NCBI RefSeq assembly: GCF_030445035.2
Contig: NC_080680.1
Coordinates: 119,252,228 to 119,316,227, forward strand
Direction of reading: 5' to 3'
DNA from: Dasypus novemcinctus
Lineage: Eukaryota > Chordata > Mammalia > Cingulata > Dasypodidae
Length of the DNA stretch: 64,000 nucleotides
In this document: piece after piece, positions 23,565 to 34,923 of the stretch
Position numbering within the stretch: position 1 is the stretch's first letter
Layout of the letters: every line of letters begins with the position of its first letter
Translations under genes and position numbers: made by a program
The notes under the pieces: model-generated
The model's database searches: none
Seen by the model: the letters and a program-made list of their open reading frames with translations, nothing else
Told to the model about the DNA's origin: nothing

Positions 23565-23733
23565 ATGCTGGCAGCCATCTTGCTCCAACATGTGGCCAAA
23601 GACTTTGGTGAGGGAAGTAACTTATGCTTTACAGCCTGGTAATTGTAAGCTTCTACCCCAAATAAAAACCCTTTATAAAAGGTAACCAATTTCTGGTATT
23701 TTACATCAGCATCTCTTTGGCTGACTAATATAG
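23565..23733 (+). mobile_element. 3' part of a local MaLR-like LTR, sense
   Basis: From 'gcagatgctggcagccatct' to 'ggctgactaatata'. Matches the last 170 bases of the LTR at 27266-27736, including the AATAAA in 'ccccaaataaaaaccc'. 5' part missing. Confidence 0.85.
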
Positions 23734-24732
23734 TGGCAATGCTATTGAGCTTTAATTTTTAAGAATGAAATTTTCAAGCCACCTGGCAAAAAAACAACTT
23801 GCCTGACAGGGGAAATCAGAAATCCAGCCATCAACAGTTAACCCCAGAAGTCAATAGAGCCAGGTTTAAACCTTTCTGAGGAAAATGTATCCTAATACTA
23901 ACACTCTTAATCAAGTTTAATTCTAGTGTGAAGACAATGAACAAACATTTAGAAGCATTAAGACAAATTGACTAAGAACTATAAATCACATGTTCCCAGC
24001 TTTAAAAAAATACTGGAATATGAAAGTGTTCATTAAGTCAAATATCCCAGAAATAGAAATAGGAGAGGGGAAAAAATAGGAACGATTAAGGAACACTCAA
24101 TATTATGAAGATATTAGGCCTTAAACTCAGTCCCAGGGACGCTGCTCACAGGTATGTGTGTGTGTGTATGGGTGTATGTGTTTAATACTGAATGCTTCAT
24201 TTCAATCATAAATAAGAATCTTTTATAAAATAAATAATTTATTAATTCAATGAACTTCTTAGCTCACCATTTGAAAGACTCTTAGGGTCAGGTACTAGCA
24301 TCATTACTGATGTTATCATGAAGAATAAATGTGATCATAGACTTCAAGGGCAAATGTGTGTGTGTGTTAGAAGAAAGATTCCTTTGGCTTTTCAATTCAC
24401 AAGATCATGTCATGTGAAAGATAAATAGTTCTACAATTCCTGTTCAAACTAGATGCTCTTTTCACCTTTCTTTAAATGACCTGTCTATAATCTCTAGCAC
24501 AATGTTGAATAAACATGGTCAATGTTCTCAAGGGTAAATGAGTAGATAGCAGGATTCGAGCTTCAAATGCAAATACAAACTTTACAGAGCTGTATGTAAT
24601 AAAATAAGTTATAACAAAGTGATGCACAATATTCCATTAAGCTTCAGAAAGAAAATAAAAACCTTACAGATAAACTGATATTTTGACTGAGTTGTGATGT
24701 GTTGTTTGGATTTACAAAGTAGAGAAAAAACG
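23734..24732. other. Unassigned sequence
   Basis: No gene or transposon recognised. GT-rich simple repeats at about 24153-24180 and 24354-24368. Confidence 0.5.
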
Positions 24733-25237
24733 TGTAGCAGCTTGATATACTTATGTATTCCAAAAATAGATACTGGATTATGTTTGAAAACTGGTCTGGA
24801 TTTGGTAGTGATTAAATTACGATTAGGGCTTTAACATCAGTAGGGTGTTGAGTCCCCGCCCCTTGGTGGGTGCGCATTCACAGGTAAGAGACACGGCAAA
24901 GGACAGAATTGGAGTTTTGATGTTAGAGTTTTGATGCTGGAGTCTTGAACTGGAGCCCCAGGAAGTAAGCACACAAAAGAGCTTGATTGTGAAAAAAGAG
25001 AAGTAAGCCCTGGGAAGACAGGAACCCTGAGCCTGGAGAGACGCAAACACTGGGGAAAGAATAACCCAGGAAGCCTGAACCCTGGCAGATGTCAGCAGCC
25101 ATCTTGCTCCAACATGTGGCAAAAGACTTTGGTAAGGAAAATAACTTATGCTTTATGGCCTGGTAAATGTAAGCTTTTACCCCAAATAAATACCTTTTAT
25201 GAAAACCAACCAATCTCTGGTATTTTCCATCAGTACC

Positions 25238-25700
25238 TGTGGTGGTTAGGCTAAAGTGTCAACTCAGCCAGGTAATTGTGCCCAGTTGTTTGGTCAAGCA
25301 AGCACTGGGCTAACTGTAATACAAGGACATTTATGGACTTTAGTCACCATTGACTTTCCTGCAGTGGAAAATCATAGACAGCTGATTACAATTACATCAG
25401 TCAGGGAAAATGCCATCAGCAATGAGTGATGATGCTTTATCCAATCAATTGAATGCCTTAAAAGGAGAAGTGATTCCAGAATTGAATGAGAATTTCTCAG
25501 CTCATCTTTGGACAGCCAACATCTCCCAGAACTCATCAAGGACCTTCACTGGACTTTCATTGGAGCCTCTGGTTACAGCCTGCCTGAGGAACCTGGACTT
25601 GTGCATTCCCATGGTCATGTGAGAGGCTCTGATAAAATCTCTTACTATTGACAGATATCTCTTACTGATTCTGTTTTCCTAGAGAACCCTGACTAATATA
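25238..25700 (+). mobile_element. Solo LTR, MLT2-like (ERVL), nested in the 5' LTR
   Basis: Begins 'tgtggtggttaggctaaagt' with 'gtcaactcagccaggtaat', has 'ggtcaagcaagcactgggct', and ends 'cctagagaaccctgactaata'. These are MLT2-type ERVL LTR landmarks. The flanks are gtacc (25233-25237) and gcacc (25701-25705), a 5-bp TSD with one change. Sequence on both sides rejoins to the uninterrupted LTR seen at 27266-27736. Confidence 0.85.
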
Positions 25701-25812
25701 GCACCCCTTTGGCTGACTCATACAGAATTTGCTGGGGTCGTGCTTTTGAATTACCAAAAGGCTGGAAGAGTTTTATAAACCGGTAAGGGGTATTTTTTCA
25801 GAGGATTGTGAA

Positions 25813-26157
25813 ATGCTTGATGGAAATCACTTTGAAGAGACTGTTGATAGCAATATGGATGCTAAAGTTACTTTTTATGATGCCTTAGAAGTAAATGATG
25901 AAACTATTATTGGAAACTGGAGGAAAGGCGATCCATGTTTTAATGTTGCAGAGAATTTAGCCAGATTAACTCTTGGTGTTTTATGGAAGGAAGAATTTCA
26001 AAATGGTGAGTCTGGGCATTTAGCTGAAGAACTTTCCAAAGTAAATCTGGAGAATGTAGCTTGGTTACTCCTTGCAGGTTATAGCAAAATGCTAGACAAG
26101 AGAAATACTCTGAGGACTGAACTGTTAGGCAGAAAGAAAACAGAAACTGATTCTTGA
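25813..26157 (+). pseudogene. Gag-like remnant of the MaLR-like element, N-terminal part
   Basis: Open for 114 codons from ATG 25813 to TGA 26155-26157, beginning about 90 bp after the 5' LTR. The translation has an acidic start, then a GNWRKGDP motif and a GHLAEELSKVNLENVAW stretch. Their spacing resembles the small gag-like frame of primate MaLR interiors. That is family knowledge from memory and needs a search. The same frame resumes at 26242-26730 after stops between 26155 and 26240, so one frame of about 306 codons is likely to have been broken. No protease, RT or integrase motif follows. Function, if any, would be capsid-type packaging. Confidence 0.6.
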
Positions 26158-26241
26158 AATTCCAAGCCTCTGGAAATCAAGCTCCCAGAAGGTAGTGCCC
26201 CATTTAAGGACTTAACTAAACTTGGAACATGCAAATCAGGA

Positions 26242-26730
26242 TTGAAGATGCAGTTATCTCAGAAAGCCTTGTGGAAAGTCTTACTGTGTGATGGCTTGGA
26301 CCCCTTCTTCTTGCATGCTAACTCATCAAGAGTTTTGAGAGAGCTGTATGAACCAAACCACTGTCAGTTTGGATTAAAAGGGACATGGAAAGAAGAGACT
26401 GAAGGAGAAACTGCTTTCAGAGGAAAACCATTGAAGCTGAAAGCTGGAATTAAGATATCACCTTGGGCCAAGAGAGGAACTCCACCCATGTGCACAGAGA
26501 GGGTGAGTTTGCCCAAGCAGTTGAAGAGGGTGGATGTTCCCTCCCGATGTTCTGGGAGAGTTTTGCCACCCCAGGTTACAGAGAGGGCAGAGCACATTCC
26601 TCAAGGATTAGAGAGGTTGAGGTCAATGCCCCATAGGTCTGAGAGGGTCAGGACTGTCCCCCATGGATTAGGGAAGGTCAGGTGGTCAATGCATTGCTCT
26701 GAGAGGGTTGAGCCTGTGTGTCAAAGGTAG
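26242..26730 (+). pseudogene. Gag-like remnant, second part, with 10-residue repeats
   Basis: 162 codons in the same phase as 25813-26157. Residues 1-80 are non-repetitive. From about residue 85 to 162 the protein repeats every 10 residues with the pattern ERV-x-x-x-P: Pro at residues 100, 110, 120, 130 and 140, and E/G-R/K at 104-105, 114-115, 124-125, 134-135, 144-145 and 154-155. Arg-rich and Pro-rich, so strongly basic. It ends at TAG 26728-26730, but the DNA periodicity continues beyond the stop. No known domain recognised. Confidence 0.55.
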
Positions 26731-26850
26731 GGAGGATGTTGTCTTCACCTTACTGTATTAGGAGGTTAAGTCTCTAAACCAAAGATTGGGTAAAGTGTGG
26801 CAGTCACCCCAACCCTCTTAGAGGGTGAGGTCTGGAGATTGGTCGACACC
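26494..26850 (+). repeat. 30-bp degenerate tandem array inside the retroelement
   Basis: Units of 30 bp built around 'gagagggt' (examples at 26579, 26639, 26699 and 26819). About eight units are clear in 26494-26727, and further decayed units run to about 26850. The unit length is a multiple of three, so copy-number change would have kept the gag-like frame. Confidence 0.7.
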
Positions 26851-27736
26851 CAGATGATTGAGGAGGGTGAAACCATGAAAATGGTCATTGGGCAACATGT
26901 GGAAAGGGTGGGTCCCCATAAGAAGGACAAAGGAAAAGAAACCATCCTCCTAAGAATAACTCTCAGACTTTGAAATTGAACAGAGGACACCCTGCAGGTC
27001 TACTGAACTTTAGAGAAACTGTGACTCACATTTCCTTCCCAATTTGTCCTTATTGTAATGAGAATGTTTGTCCTTTGTCCATTGTATTGGAAGCAGATGA
27101 ATTGTTTTTTAAGTTTGAGAGGCCTAAAGCAGATAAGACTTTACCCCAAGACAAACTGTATTTCTCTAAATTGATTGTGATGTAATTTATTACTTGCATT
27201 GTTACTGATTTAAGGTTGTTTTTTTTTTAATATTGTTATGTCTTTTTGGAATTCAGAGGGTGAAGTGTAGCAGTTTGATATAGTTATGAATTACAAAAAT
27301 AGATATTGGATTATGTTTGCAAACTGGTCTGTACCTGGGCATGATTAAATTATGACTAGGGCTTTAATTGGGCCACATCAGTAGGGGGTTGAGTCCCTCC
27401 CCTTGGTGAGTGGGGACTCACAGATAAAAGATATGGCAAAGCACAGAATTGGAGTTTTGATGCTGGAGTCTTGAACTGGAGCCCCAGGAAGTAAGCACAC
27501 AGAGGAACTTGGTTGTGAGAAAAGCAAACCCTGGGAAGAGAGGAACCCAGGAAGCCTGAACCCTGGCAGACGCTGGCAGCCATCTTGCTCCAACATGTGA
27601 CAAAAGATGTTGGTGAGGGAAGTAACTTATGCTTTATGGCTGGTAATTGAAAGCTTCCACTCCAAATAGATACCCTTTATAAAAAACAACCAATTTCTGG
27701 TATTTTGCATCAGCATCCCTATCGCTGACTAATGCA

Positions 27737-27835
27737 GAATGCAATACTTTATTATTAATTGATATCAATATTTGAGCATCTTTTGTGAATCCAAAATTAT
27801 CCTACACAGTTTACATACTATATCATCTATCTATC

Positions 27836-27892
<57 letters not shown>

Positions 27893-28430
27893 CATCTGTC
27901 TACCTATCGATTTATCATTCTCCTTATATCAAAACCTATAGGAAATTATTTGTCCTTTTTTTTAAACTAGAATGAAGGAAAACAAGATCCCCCAAAAGTA
28001 ACTGCAACAATTGTATATAGTTAATAAAGAACTATAACTCAAATCCAGACTTGCCTTTCTCCAAACTCACATATCTAGAAATATTGCACATTGCATATGA
28101 AAAAAGAGTCTAAGAAGAGGGGGTGTTTCAGATATAATTATAGACTTTCCAGTACTAATATCACACATGGTCAATTACCTATAAGAAGATGATAAGGCTA
28201 AGGGACATAAAAGTTTAAATTCTCAGAATTTGGGAATAAGGGCCAGAGGTGATATTTCTCTATTTTTCTCTCTCCTGACACTGACTTCAGTGATCATTAT
28301 TCATAATACTAGTAGATAAATTTGGAGGAGATAGTGAAATATGGAGGAAAAAGTGAACCATATAGTCTTTGTATAGCCTGCTCCCAGTGATCATCATAAA
28401 TTCATTAGCATATCTGAATATTCTGAAATT
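27737..28430. other. Unassigned sequence with a tetranucleotide microsatellite
   Basis: No gene. (ATCT)n at 27822-27891, nearly perfect in its last 14 units. The remaining sequence is unassigned. Confidence 0.6.
27822..27891. repeat. (ATCT)n microsatellite
   Basis: About 17 tetranucleotide units with one imperfection near 27835. Likely polymorphic in length. Confidence 0.95.
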
Positions 28431-28779
28431 CAATGAGTTCTGTCTTCATATATTGCCATGGGTACCACAGATGGACTGGGGGATTTCCTAAAACAGTCAA
28501 AGTTCCATGGAGTGACATTAACAATATGAACCATGTATCAAGGATTCTTTTTATCACTATCTCATATCTTACCTTGTATTGGACATTCCCAAGACCACCC
28601 CTACATAACAGGACTTATGTGATTCAATGTAATGGACTCAAACTCATGGCTAAGATTTATTATAGCAAAGTAGAGAAAATACATGGCCATGTTGTAAGGG
28701 GAAACAACACTGGCAACGAGTGCAAGAATCCCTTTGCAGACCTTTAAAAAGATTTCTCTCTCCCATGAGAGGTCAAGGG

Positions 28780-29010
28780 GAATGTATGCTTCTCCTCAGC
28801 AACAAAAACACAGCAATACTAATGAAAGCTATGGACTATGGTTAGTAGTACTATTTGGATGATCTTTAATCAGTTGGAACAAATGTCCCACAAAAAAGCA
28901 AGGTGTTGGTGGTGGAGTGGTAAATGGGAATCCTGTATGGTATACACGATTATTTTGTAAACTCACAACATCTTTAATTAAAAAACAACAACACATTAGA
29001 ACAACGTATA
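28780..29010 (+). mobile_element. LINE-1 3' UTR end, sense
   Basis: 'gctatggactatggttagta', 'atcagttggaacaaatgtcc', 'gcaaggtgttggtggtgg', 'gtaaactcacaacatcttt' then an A-rich tail. This is the terminal part of an L1 3' UTR. The 28430-28780 segment to its left looks like another old repeat that I cannot name. Confidence 0.65.
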
Positions 29011-31532
29011 TAGAAATTTTTTTAAAAAGTTATTTCTCAGAAGAGCTGTTAGTAAATTAAAATTTCCATTTTTAAGCACAAATAAATATGATTTTATTCT
29101 TAAAAAAATACAGCAATATGTATAGGATATTTTTGCCCCAGGAAGTCCACTGAAGACTCAATGCCTAAGGCCTGTGTAAGAAGCTAGTCCCGTGGGTACC
29201 TTCTGCTTATCATGTACGAAAATCCCAGACTCTTGGAAAGGAAAGCAGCTTTTTAGCCTAAACCACACTATTTGTACAAGCAGTTTAGGCACAGTGAACC
29301 ACCCTCGTCAGTTAGGAAAAGTTGCATAACATCGAGCATCCAGAACTGTTTACAAATGAAGTAGCCAGAAGCTAATTCTTTGGCACAAGTCTCAGTTCTT
29401 ATCTCAGTCCCTTTGATCAGGTGTTCTTAGGATTCTTCAAGTGTCTCATATGGTTTTAAAATGTTCAGTGGGGTGTAGAGCCATTATTTAAGCATTCTAG
29501 CTTTTTAAACAAGTTCATCCACTTCCCCTTTTTACAGTACCCAACAAACAATTCAAAATTAGCATCTGAAAAGGTTAAAGAAATGGAAAACTCTAAATAT
29601 CTTCAAAGAAGTGATGAAAAGTATTCATCAACCTACAATTTCATGCTTGGCTAAGCTTCTTGCGTGAGTATGGGTGAAATAAAAAGATATTTCTGGCTGA
29701 AATAGTTTACTATTCTACTGATGGTACATCAGGATAGTTAATCAAGAGAAAAGTTGGATGCAAAAATCAATAACAACAACAAATGAATAGAGATATCTGT
29801 ATATTTGTACTAACTCAATAAATAATGGGATATAAAGTAAATTAAAATAGTGACTAATTTTTAAAAATAAGTAAAATGCTAGATAAAAATTGAATAGAAA
29901 ATTGACTAGTTAAACCATTCTAGGACCATTTCATCTTAAGAAAAAAGAATAGAAAAATCGATTAGCTTTTTTTTTTGGAAAGTTATTTAATTTTAAAAAA
30001 GCAAAATGAAGCAAAATAAAATAATAAAAAGTCCTTTATGATATTCACTAGACAAATAGTCATGAATGCATAGCTTCCAAACCAGAAGCATGCAAGAGAT
30101 AATAAATAAAATTTAATCAAATTCAACAAAGATACTATAAAATGTTTGGAATGATTTCCTCCCAGGATAGCAGGGTCTTGTTATTCAAAGAATTGATGAT
30201 GGGCAGGCAATAAGAGTAAGTGGCTATTATTTATATCCTCTAAATCTTCTTTCTTGTACATAAAAATACTTAAAATTTCCCAAAACTACTTAATGCAGCT
30301 ATCCCAAATACAGCCACAAATACACTCTGCCCTTCTCAAACTAGGTGACTTAAATATCATCCATTTATTGCACCAGCTTCAAGTTCTGGAACTCGAATTG
30401 TATACTTGTCTATTTCTAATTATGTTTCTCCTAATTAGTTTTAGGTGCTAGCCCCTTAGGATCCAAGAACCTATGCTGATATGATAAGATATACATGGAA
30501 GTTTAAAATTCATGAATCTGTATTAACAAATAGCATTGCTTTGAATTCTATAAAGGAAAATACCTTAGCAGCAAACATGTATAATTTGGCCAATACTGAA
30601 TATCTATAGGAATTTCTAATACATTCCCTTCTTTGGAGGATAAAATAGGCAAAAGAAATATTAGGGATATAAACTACATAATATATACATAAATTATATA
30701 ATTTATATATACATATATATAAAGTCATTTTAAGACCATATGTACTAAATTATGAACATTGACAATGCAATGTGTTCCAGAAATTGACCACACATTACAA
30801 CAGCAACTGTGTCCAAATATTGATTCTCTCAGCCCTCTGGGAAGGTAAATGAACAGACTCATCTCTTTTTATCTTGGTGTGGCATACAATCATTATAATT
30901 TACTATCTATGCCACACTGTGAAAATTATTGGGAAATAATACAGAGTGAACTTCAGAATAATCAGAGCAAACAAAAGAGTAATTTTGGGGTAGCATTATC
31001 TAACTGAAGTATAATAATGAAATACTTATATTTTCTTACTCCTAAACTTTACTTTCACAATTTAAAATTTCTGAAATTCAGTTGAGTCTTGCAATCATTT
31101 AAACATAGTTGTAACTATCACATAGAGTAGCAAGTTATAATGCTGTGGTTGATTCCAGTGTGTCTGTGCATTAGAAATAGTTTCAGTAACTCTTAACTGC
31201 CCCTTCAGTTTAGAATTTCTAGTAGTAATAAACAGGATGTTAAAATAAAAAGTAACTCTTTCCATATCAGTTTCAATTGTGTTTCCAAGAAAAACATGTT
31301 CCAACTTGTCCCAAATTCCCAAGAGAAATGCGTGCCTGTCAAAGCAGAAGTTGACACAGAAGATTCTGAAAACTTTTTTTGTGAGTCTTAGCTAACCACT
31401 GATACCCAGTTAATGGAAGACACAAAGACTGAGAGAGGGATTTTTAAAGGAATGTCAGGGTGCATAGACTGCCCCCTGGGCTTTTTAGGGAATGCATTTT
31501 TTCTTGCCTTCAATTCAGAGAGATCAGTTTAG
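29011..31532. other. Unassigned, mostly AT-rich sequence
   Basis: No gene. 29120-29530 has non-simple, moderately GC sequence and may be an old repeat or a conserved segment. 29560-29760 has weak L1 ORF1-like phrases. TA-rich patch near 30680-30720. Nothing else identified. Confidence 0.4.
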
Positions 31533-32435
31533 GAACTTTGAGGATGGTGGGAAGATGGCAACAGACTGACAGGCAGAGCTGAATGCTCTCACAAAAAACA
31601 ATGGAAAAAAGTCAAAATCTGTCCAAGGGACCTGCTTTGGGGGTCAGCAGACCATGACGGTGCTACACAAACCCCAGAAGGGCAAGGGACAGAGAGATCA
31701 AGAAACGGAGAAGACAAACATGAGTTACCAAGTCCAGGTGCAGCTGGGAAGGGCTCCCCTCTCCCACCCCCAAGATAAGAATCTGGGATAAAAACCTGTC
31801 TCACTGTAGCTGACTGAAAGGGGAACAGACATCTTCTTCCCTGTCAATTGTTTCAAGGGAAAAGGAAGGGGAGGTCAGGGTGCTTTTCTTCAATGAATTC
31901 GGCCAGCAGAGCTGGTGTTAAATCTCTGATCTCCAGAGTCAACACAGGAACACCAGAAAGCCAAGACTGAAACACCGCTATGGAAAGAGGTGCTTACTCA
32001 CTCCATCTGCTGGTCAGTCTGGGAACTGCATGAATAAAAACTGCTCTCACTCTCTGTATCCAACCCTTGAGAGAAAATCTGCATCCCACTAGTGAGTCCC
32101 TGGTTCGATTTTGAAAACTTAAGCAGGGTATTTTCTAAAGACTGAGAATAAGTTGAACCAAGTATCAAAAAAGAACTGTGACGGGGGTGGGAGGGGTGGG
32201 GCGACCCACAAAAAACAATAGGTAAGAGAGAGAAATTAGCCATAAGAGTAAATACACCAAGATATACAGTTGCCTAGACATCAGCAAAAAAATTACAAGC
32301 CATACTAGGAAACAGGAAGAGATGTTCCAGCCAAAAGAATAAACCAAATATCCTAAAGAGATACAGAATTTAATAAAATTAATCAGTGATGATCATACAG
32401 CTCTCCTAAATTACTTCAAATAATTTAAATAAAAT

Positions 32436-32702
32436 ATGGCTAAAGAAATAAAAGCTATTAAGAAGACACTGGGAAAGCATAAAGAAATACTTGAAAGTCT
32501 GCAAAGAAAAGTTACGGACCTTATGGGAATGAAAGACACAATGGATAAGATCAAAAATACGTTAAAGGCACATAAGAGAAGATTTGAATTGCTTGAAGAT
32601 AAAATTAATGATTTTGAAAACAGAACTGAAACTGGAGAAGAAAAGAGAACAGAAAGAGAAGAGAATGGAAAAAATGGAACAGAGTCTCAGGGAATTGAAT
32701 AA
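32436..32702 (+). pseudogene. LINE-1 ORF1 remnant, N-terminal coiled-coil part
   Basis: ORF1 proteins are RNA-binding trimers that package L1 RNA. From ATG 32436 the frame runs 88 codons to TAA 32700-32702. It is rich in Lys/Glu with heptad-like leucines (KHKEILESLQRKVTDL-type spacing), as in the ORF1 coiled coil. ORF1-like nucleotide sequence continues to at least 33100 ('gaagaaagtggtatggtgta', 'ccaagaattttgtatttgg') with frame breaks, so this is dead. The start follows directly after a typical 5' UTR. Confidence 0.65.
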
Positions 32703-33102
32703 CAATGCAAAATGCACATTCACATTATTGGTGTCCTAAAAGAAGAGAATGGAAAAGGGGCAGAAAGATTATGAGGAAATAATATCTGAGAACTTCCCAA
32801 CCCTTATGAGAGACATAAATATCACTATCCAAGAAGGACAATGCACCCCAAACAGAATGGACCTACCCCAAGACACTTACTATTCAGAATGACAAATATC
32901 AGAGATAGAGGATTTTTAAAACAGCCAGAAAAAAGCAAAGCATCACATACAAGGGACACCTGATAAGACTAAATGCCAAATTCTCATCAAAAACCATGGA
33001 GAAGAGAAGAAAGTGGTATGGTGTATATAAGGTACCAAAAGAGAAAAACTGCCAGCCAAGAATTTTGTATTTGGCAAAGCTGTCCTTCAAAAACGAGGGT
33101 GA

Positions 33103-33536
33103 TGCATGGTGAGCAGAGTGCCCAAGTAAGTGCCTGCATGTTGAGCTGAGTGATCATGTGAGTGCCCATGCTGCCAGCCAGTGCCTGTGCAGCAAGCCGA
33201 GTGCCCATGCGATGAGCCAGTGCCCACACAAGTGAGTCACGCAGCAAGATGATGACACAACAAAAGAGAGACAAAGGGGAGAGTCAAGGTGAAGAACAGC
33301 AGAGACCAGGAACTGAGGTGAGGCAACAGACAGGGAACCTCTTTCTGTATCAGAGGTCCCTAGGTTCAAACCACAGTGAACCCTAAAGGAGAAAGGTGAG
33401 GAGACAAAAAGAGAAATAAATACAGAAGATCACACAGGGAATTGACATAGACAGCAAAAACAGCGGGGGGGAGGGGGGGAAGGGGAATGAATGAATGAAT
33501 AAATAAATAAATAAGTAAATAAATAAATAAATAAAT
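33103..33536 (+). mobile_element. Long composite SINE with tandem-repeat head
   Basis: Flanked by an 11 of 12 match TSD: aaacgagggtga (33091-33102) and aaatgagggtga (33537-33548). Structure: a GC-richer head (33103-33245) of degenerate units around 'gagtgcccatg', a middle part, a tRNA-like segment (about 33313-33385, A-box-like 'gtgaggcaacagac' and B-box 'ggttcaaaccac'), then a purine-rich body and (AAAT)n tail from 33487. About 434 bp, much longer than the DAS copies elsewhere here. Probably a DAS-related long variant. Confidence 0.7.
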
Positions 33537-33540
33537 AAAA
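33487..33540. repeat. (GAAT)n/(AAAT)n tail
   Basis: Tetranucleotide repeat forming the 3' tail of the SINE; it grades from GAAT to AAAT units. Confidence 0.9.
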
Positions 33541-33771
33541 TGAGGGTGAGGTCAAAGTCTTCACAGACAAACAGAAACTAATAGAATATGTTATCAAAAG
33601 TCCATATTTGCAAGAGATACTAAAGGGGGTGCTGCAGCCTGAAAGGAAAAAACAAGGGTGAGAGATTTGGAGAAGAGTTTAGAAATGAAGATTACTAGGA
33701 AGGGTAAACTAAAGGATAAGAAGACAGACAATAGAACAATATGACAACAGAGACAAGGACAAAATGGATGA

Positions 33772-34923
33772 AGCAATTTGAAGTTTTCAAGTAGCCCTTC
33801 ACATCTATCTAATGAGCACTGAAATATGGAAAGAAGACCTTTCTTGAGCAAGAACACTCCAGGAACAGCAGAAAGTGGCACAGAGGATTAAAAAGAGTGA
33901 ATCATCAGCAGAATTAACAGATTTCTGACTATGACTTTGAAAGTGCTGAGATTGTTGCTGTTTGTGCAGCTATTGCTGAGAAACAGAAGACAGTTTCAAC
34001 AAATAAAGCAATGGTTATTGTGTCTGCTTCTGGGACTACAGAGGTTGTAACTAAGAAGGAAGACAGTGCTCCACACCAGATGGCTCTGTTTTTATCAAAG
34101 CCCATTGAAGGAAAATGCATAACATGAATTATTGGAATTTGTTTTTTTTGATTATCATTTAAAGTTTTAGACACAGGGACATTTATTCTGTAGAAACAGG
34201 GCAAAACTCCTGTTTATAAGAAAAGTCTTTCAGATGAAGAATATAAATCTAAATGGTAGCATTATTGTATAGTAGTTGGAGTATGCTTTGATAAGTTATG
34301 GTTTATACTTAAGATTAGAATTCTGAGCAAAATATTTTTGATATATAAATTTAATTTAATCCAAATATATGGATGGATACATTTTAAAGACACAACGTGA
34401 AAGCAAATTCTTGAATAGTAAATAACTTGATCAGTGTTTTTAAAGTGTTGATTCATTGACTTTTGCTTTATGATAAAGGAAATAAATGATTGTTTTCTCT
34501 CCTACAAATATACTGCTATTACTATTCACTCTTTTTTCCTTTCTTCTACAGAGCAAGTTTGTCACAAGGCTTAAATGTTTATAATCATTTTGATTCAAAG
34601 ATGTGGTTTTCTTATATGTGGAATCTTTGAAAGTTCAGCCAAAAATGCATGCAAAGGTGAACATTCTGAAATTTCTCTTAATTCTGATTTGTGCTGAAAT
34701 TTTTGGCTTTAACAAAGTTATAACAGTGGTAGTTGCCTCCTTCAGTATTTGTTCAGATGTGTGAAGTACTGATAAAAGTGATAATGATGGTTTTATTTTT
34801 TAGATTATTACTGTAGGTAGGTTAGTTCTTACAAGTGAGTTATTTTTTAAAATGTGCATTTTTTTAATAAGTGGCTTTTAAAAATACATCATAATAAATT
34901 TTACTGCTATATTTTAAAAAATA
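33772..34923 (+). pseudogene. Probable processed retrocopy, 5'-truncated, parent unknown
   Basis: A coding-like stretch in two adjoining frames: an 'RIKKSESSAELTD' phrase at about 33880-33922, then after a one-base shift an open frame at 33918-34126 containing ESAEIVAVCAAIAEKQKT. About 800 bp of AT-rich 3' UTR-like sequence follows, with AATAAA at 34895-34900 and a short A run at 34918-34923. It sits inside the HAL1-like unit. The possible TSD is poor (aaaatggatga near 33762 against aaataggggatga at 34921). I do not recognise the parent gene. It could instead be part of the host element's own 3' region. Confidence 0.5.

Larger units (their letters stand above)
24733..27736 (+). mobile_element. 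Two-LTR non-autonomous retroelement, ERVL-MaLR-like
   Basis: 5' LTR 24733-25724 (split by another LTR at 25238-25700), internal region 25725-27265, 3' LTR 27266-27736. The LTRs start TGTAGCAG and end in CA, carry a 'ccaaataaatacc' poly(A) signal region and share the 'cagccatcttgctccaacat' block. A purine-rich run (cagagggtgaag) precedes the 3' LTR, as a polypurine tract should. The interior is only about 1.5 kb, with a gag-like remnant and no sign of pol. This is the MaLR pattern, where mobilisation depends on other elements. Flanks aaacg (24728-24732) and gaatg (27737-27741) match only 3 of 5, so the TSD is weak. At least three more LTRs of this family lie in the window. Confidence 0.85.

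Noticed and set aside
26494..26850. CRISPR-like array
   Set aside because: Units are contiguous and degenerate with no spacers, and the setting is a mammalian retroelement; it is a minisatellite.
27772..27975. Frames encoding repeated Tyr-Leu-Ser-Ile
   Set aside because: Translation of the (ATCT)n microsatellite.
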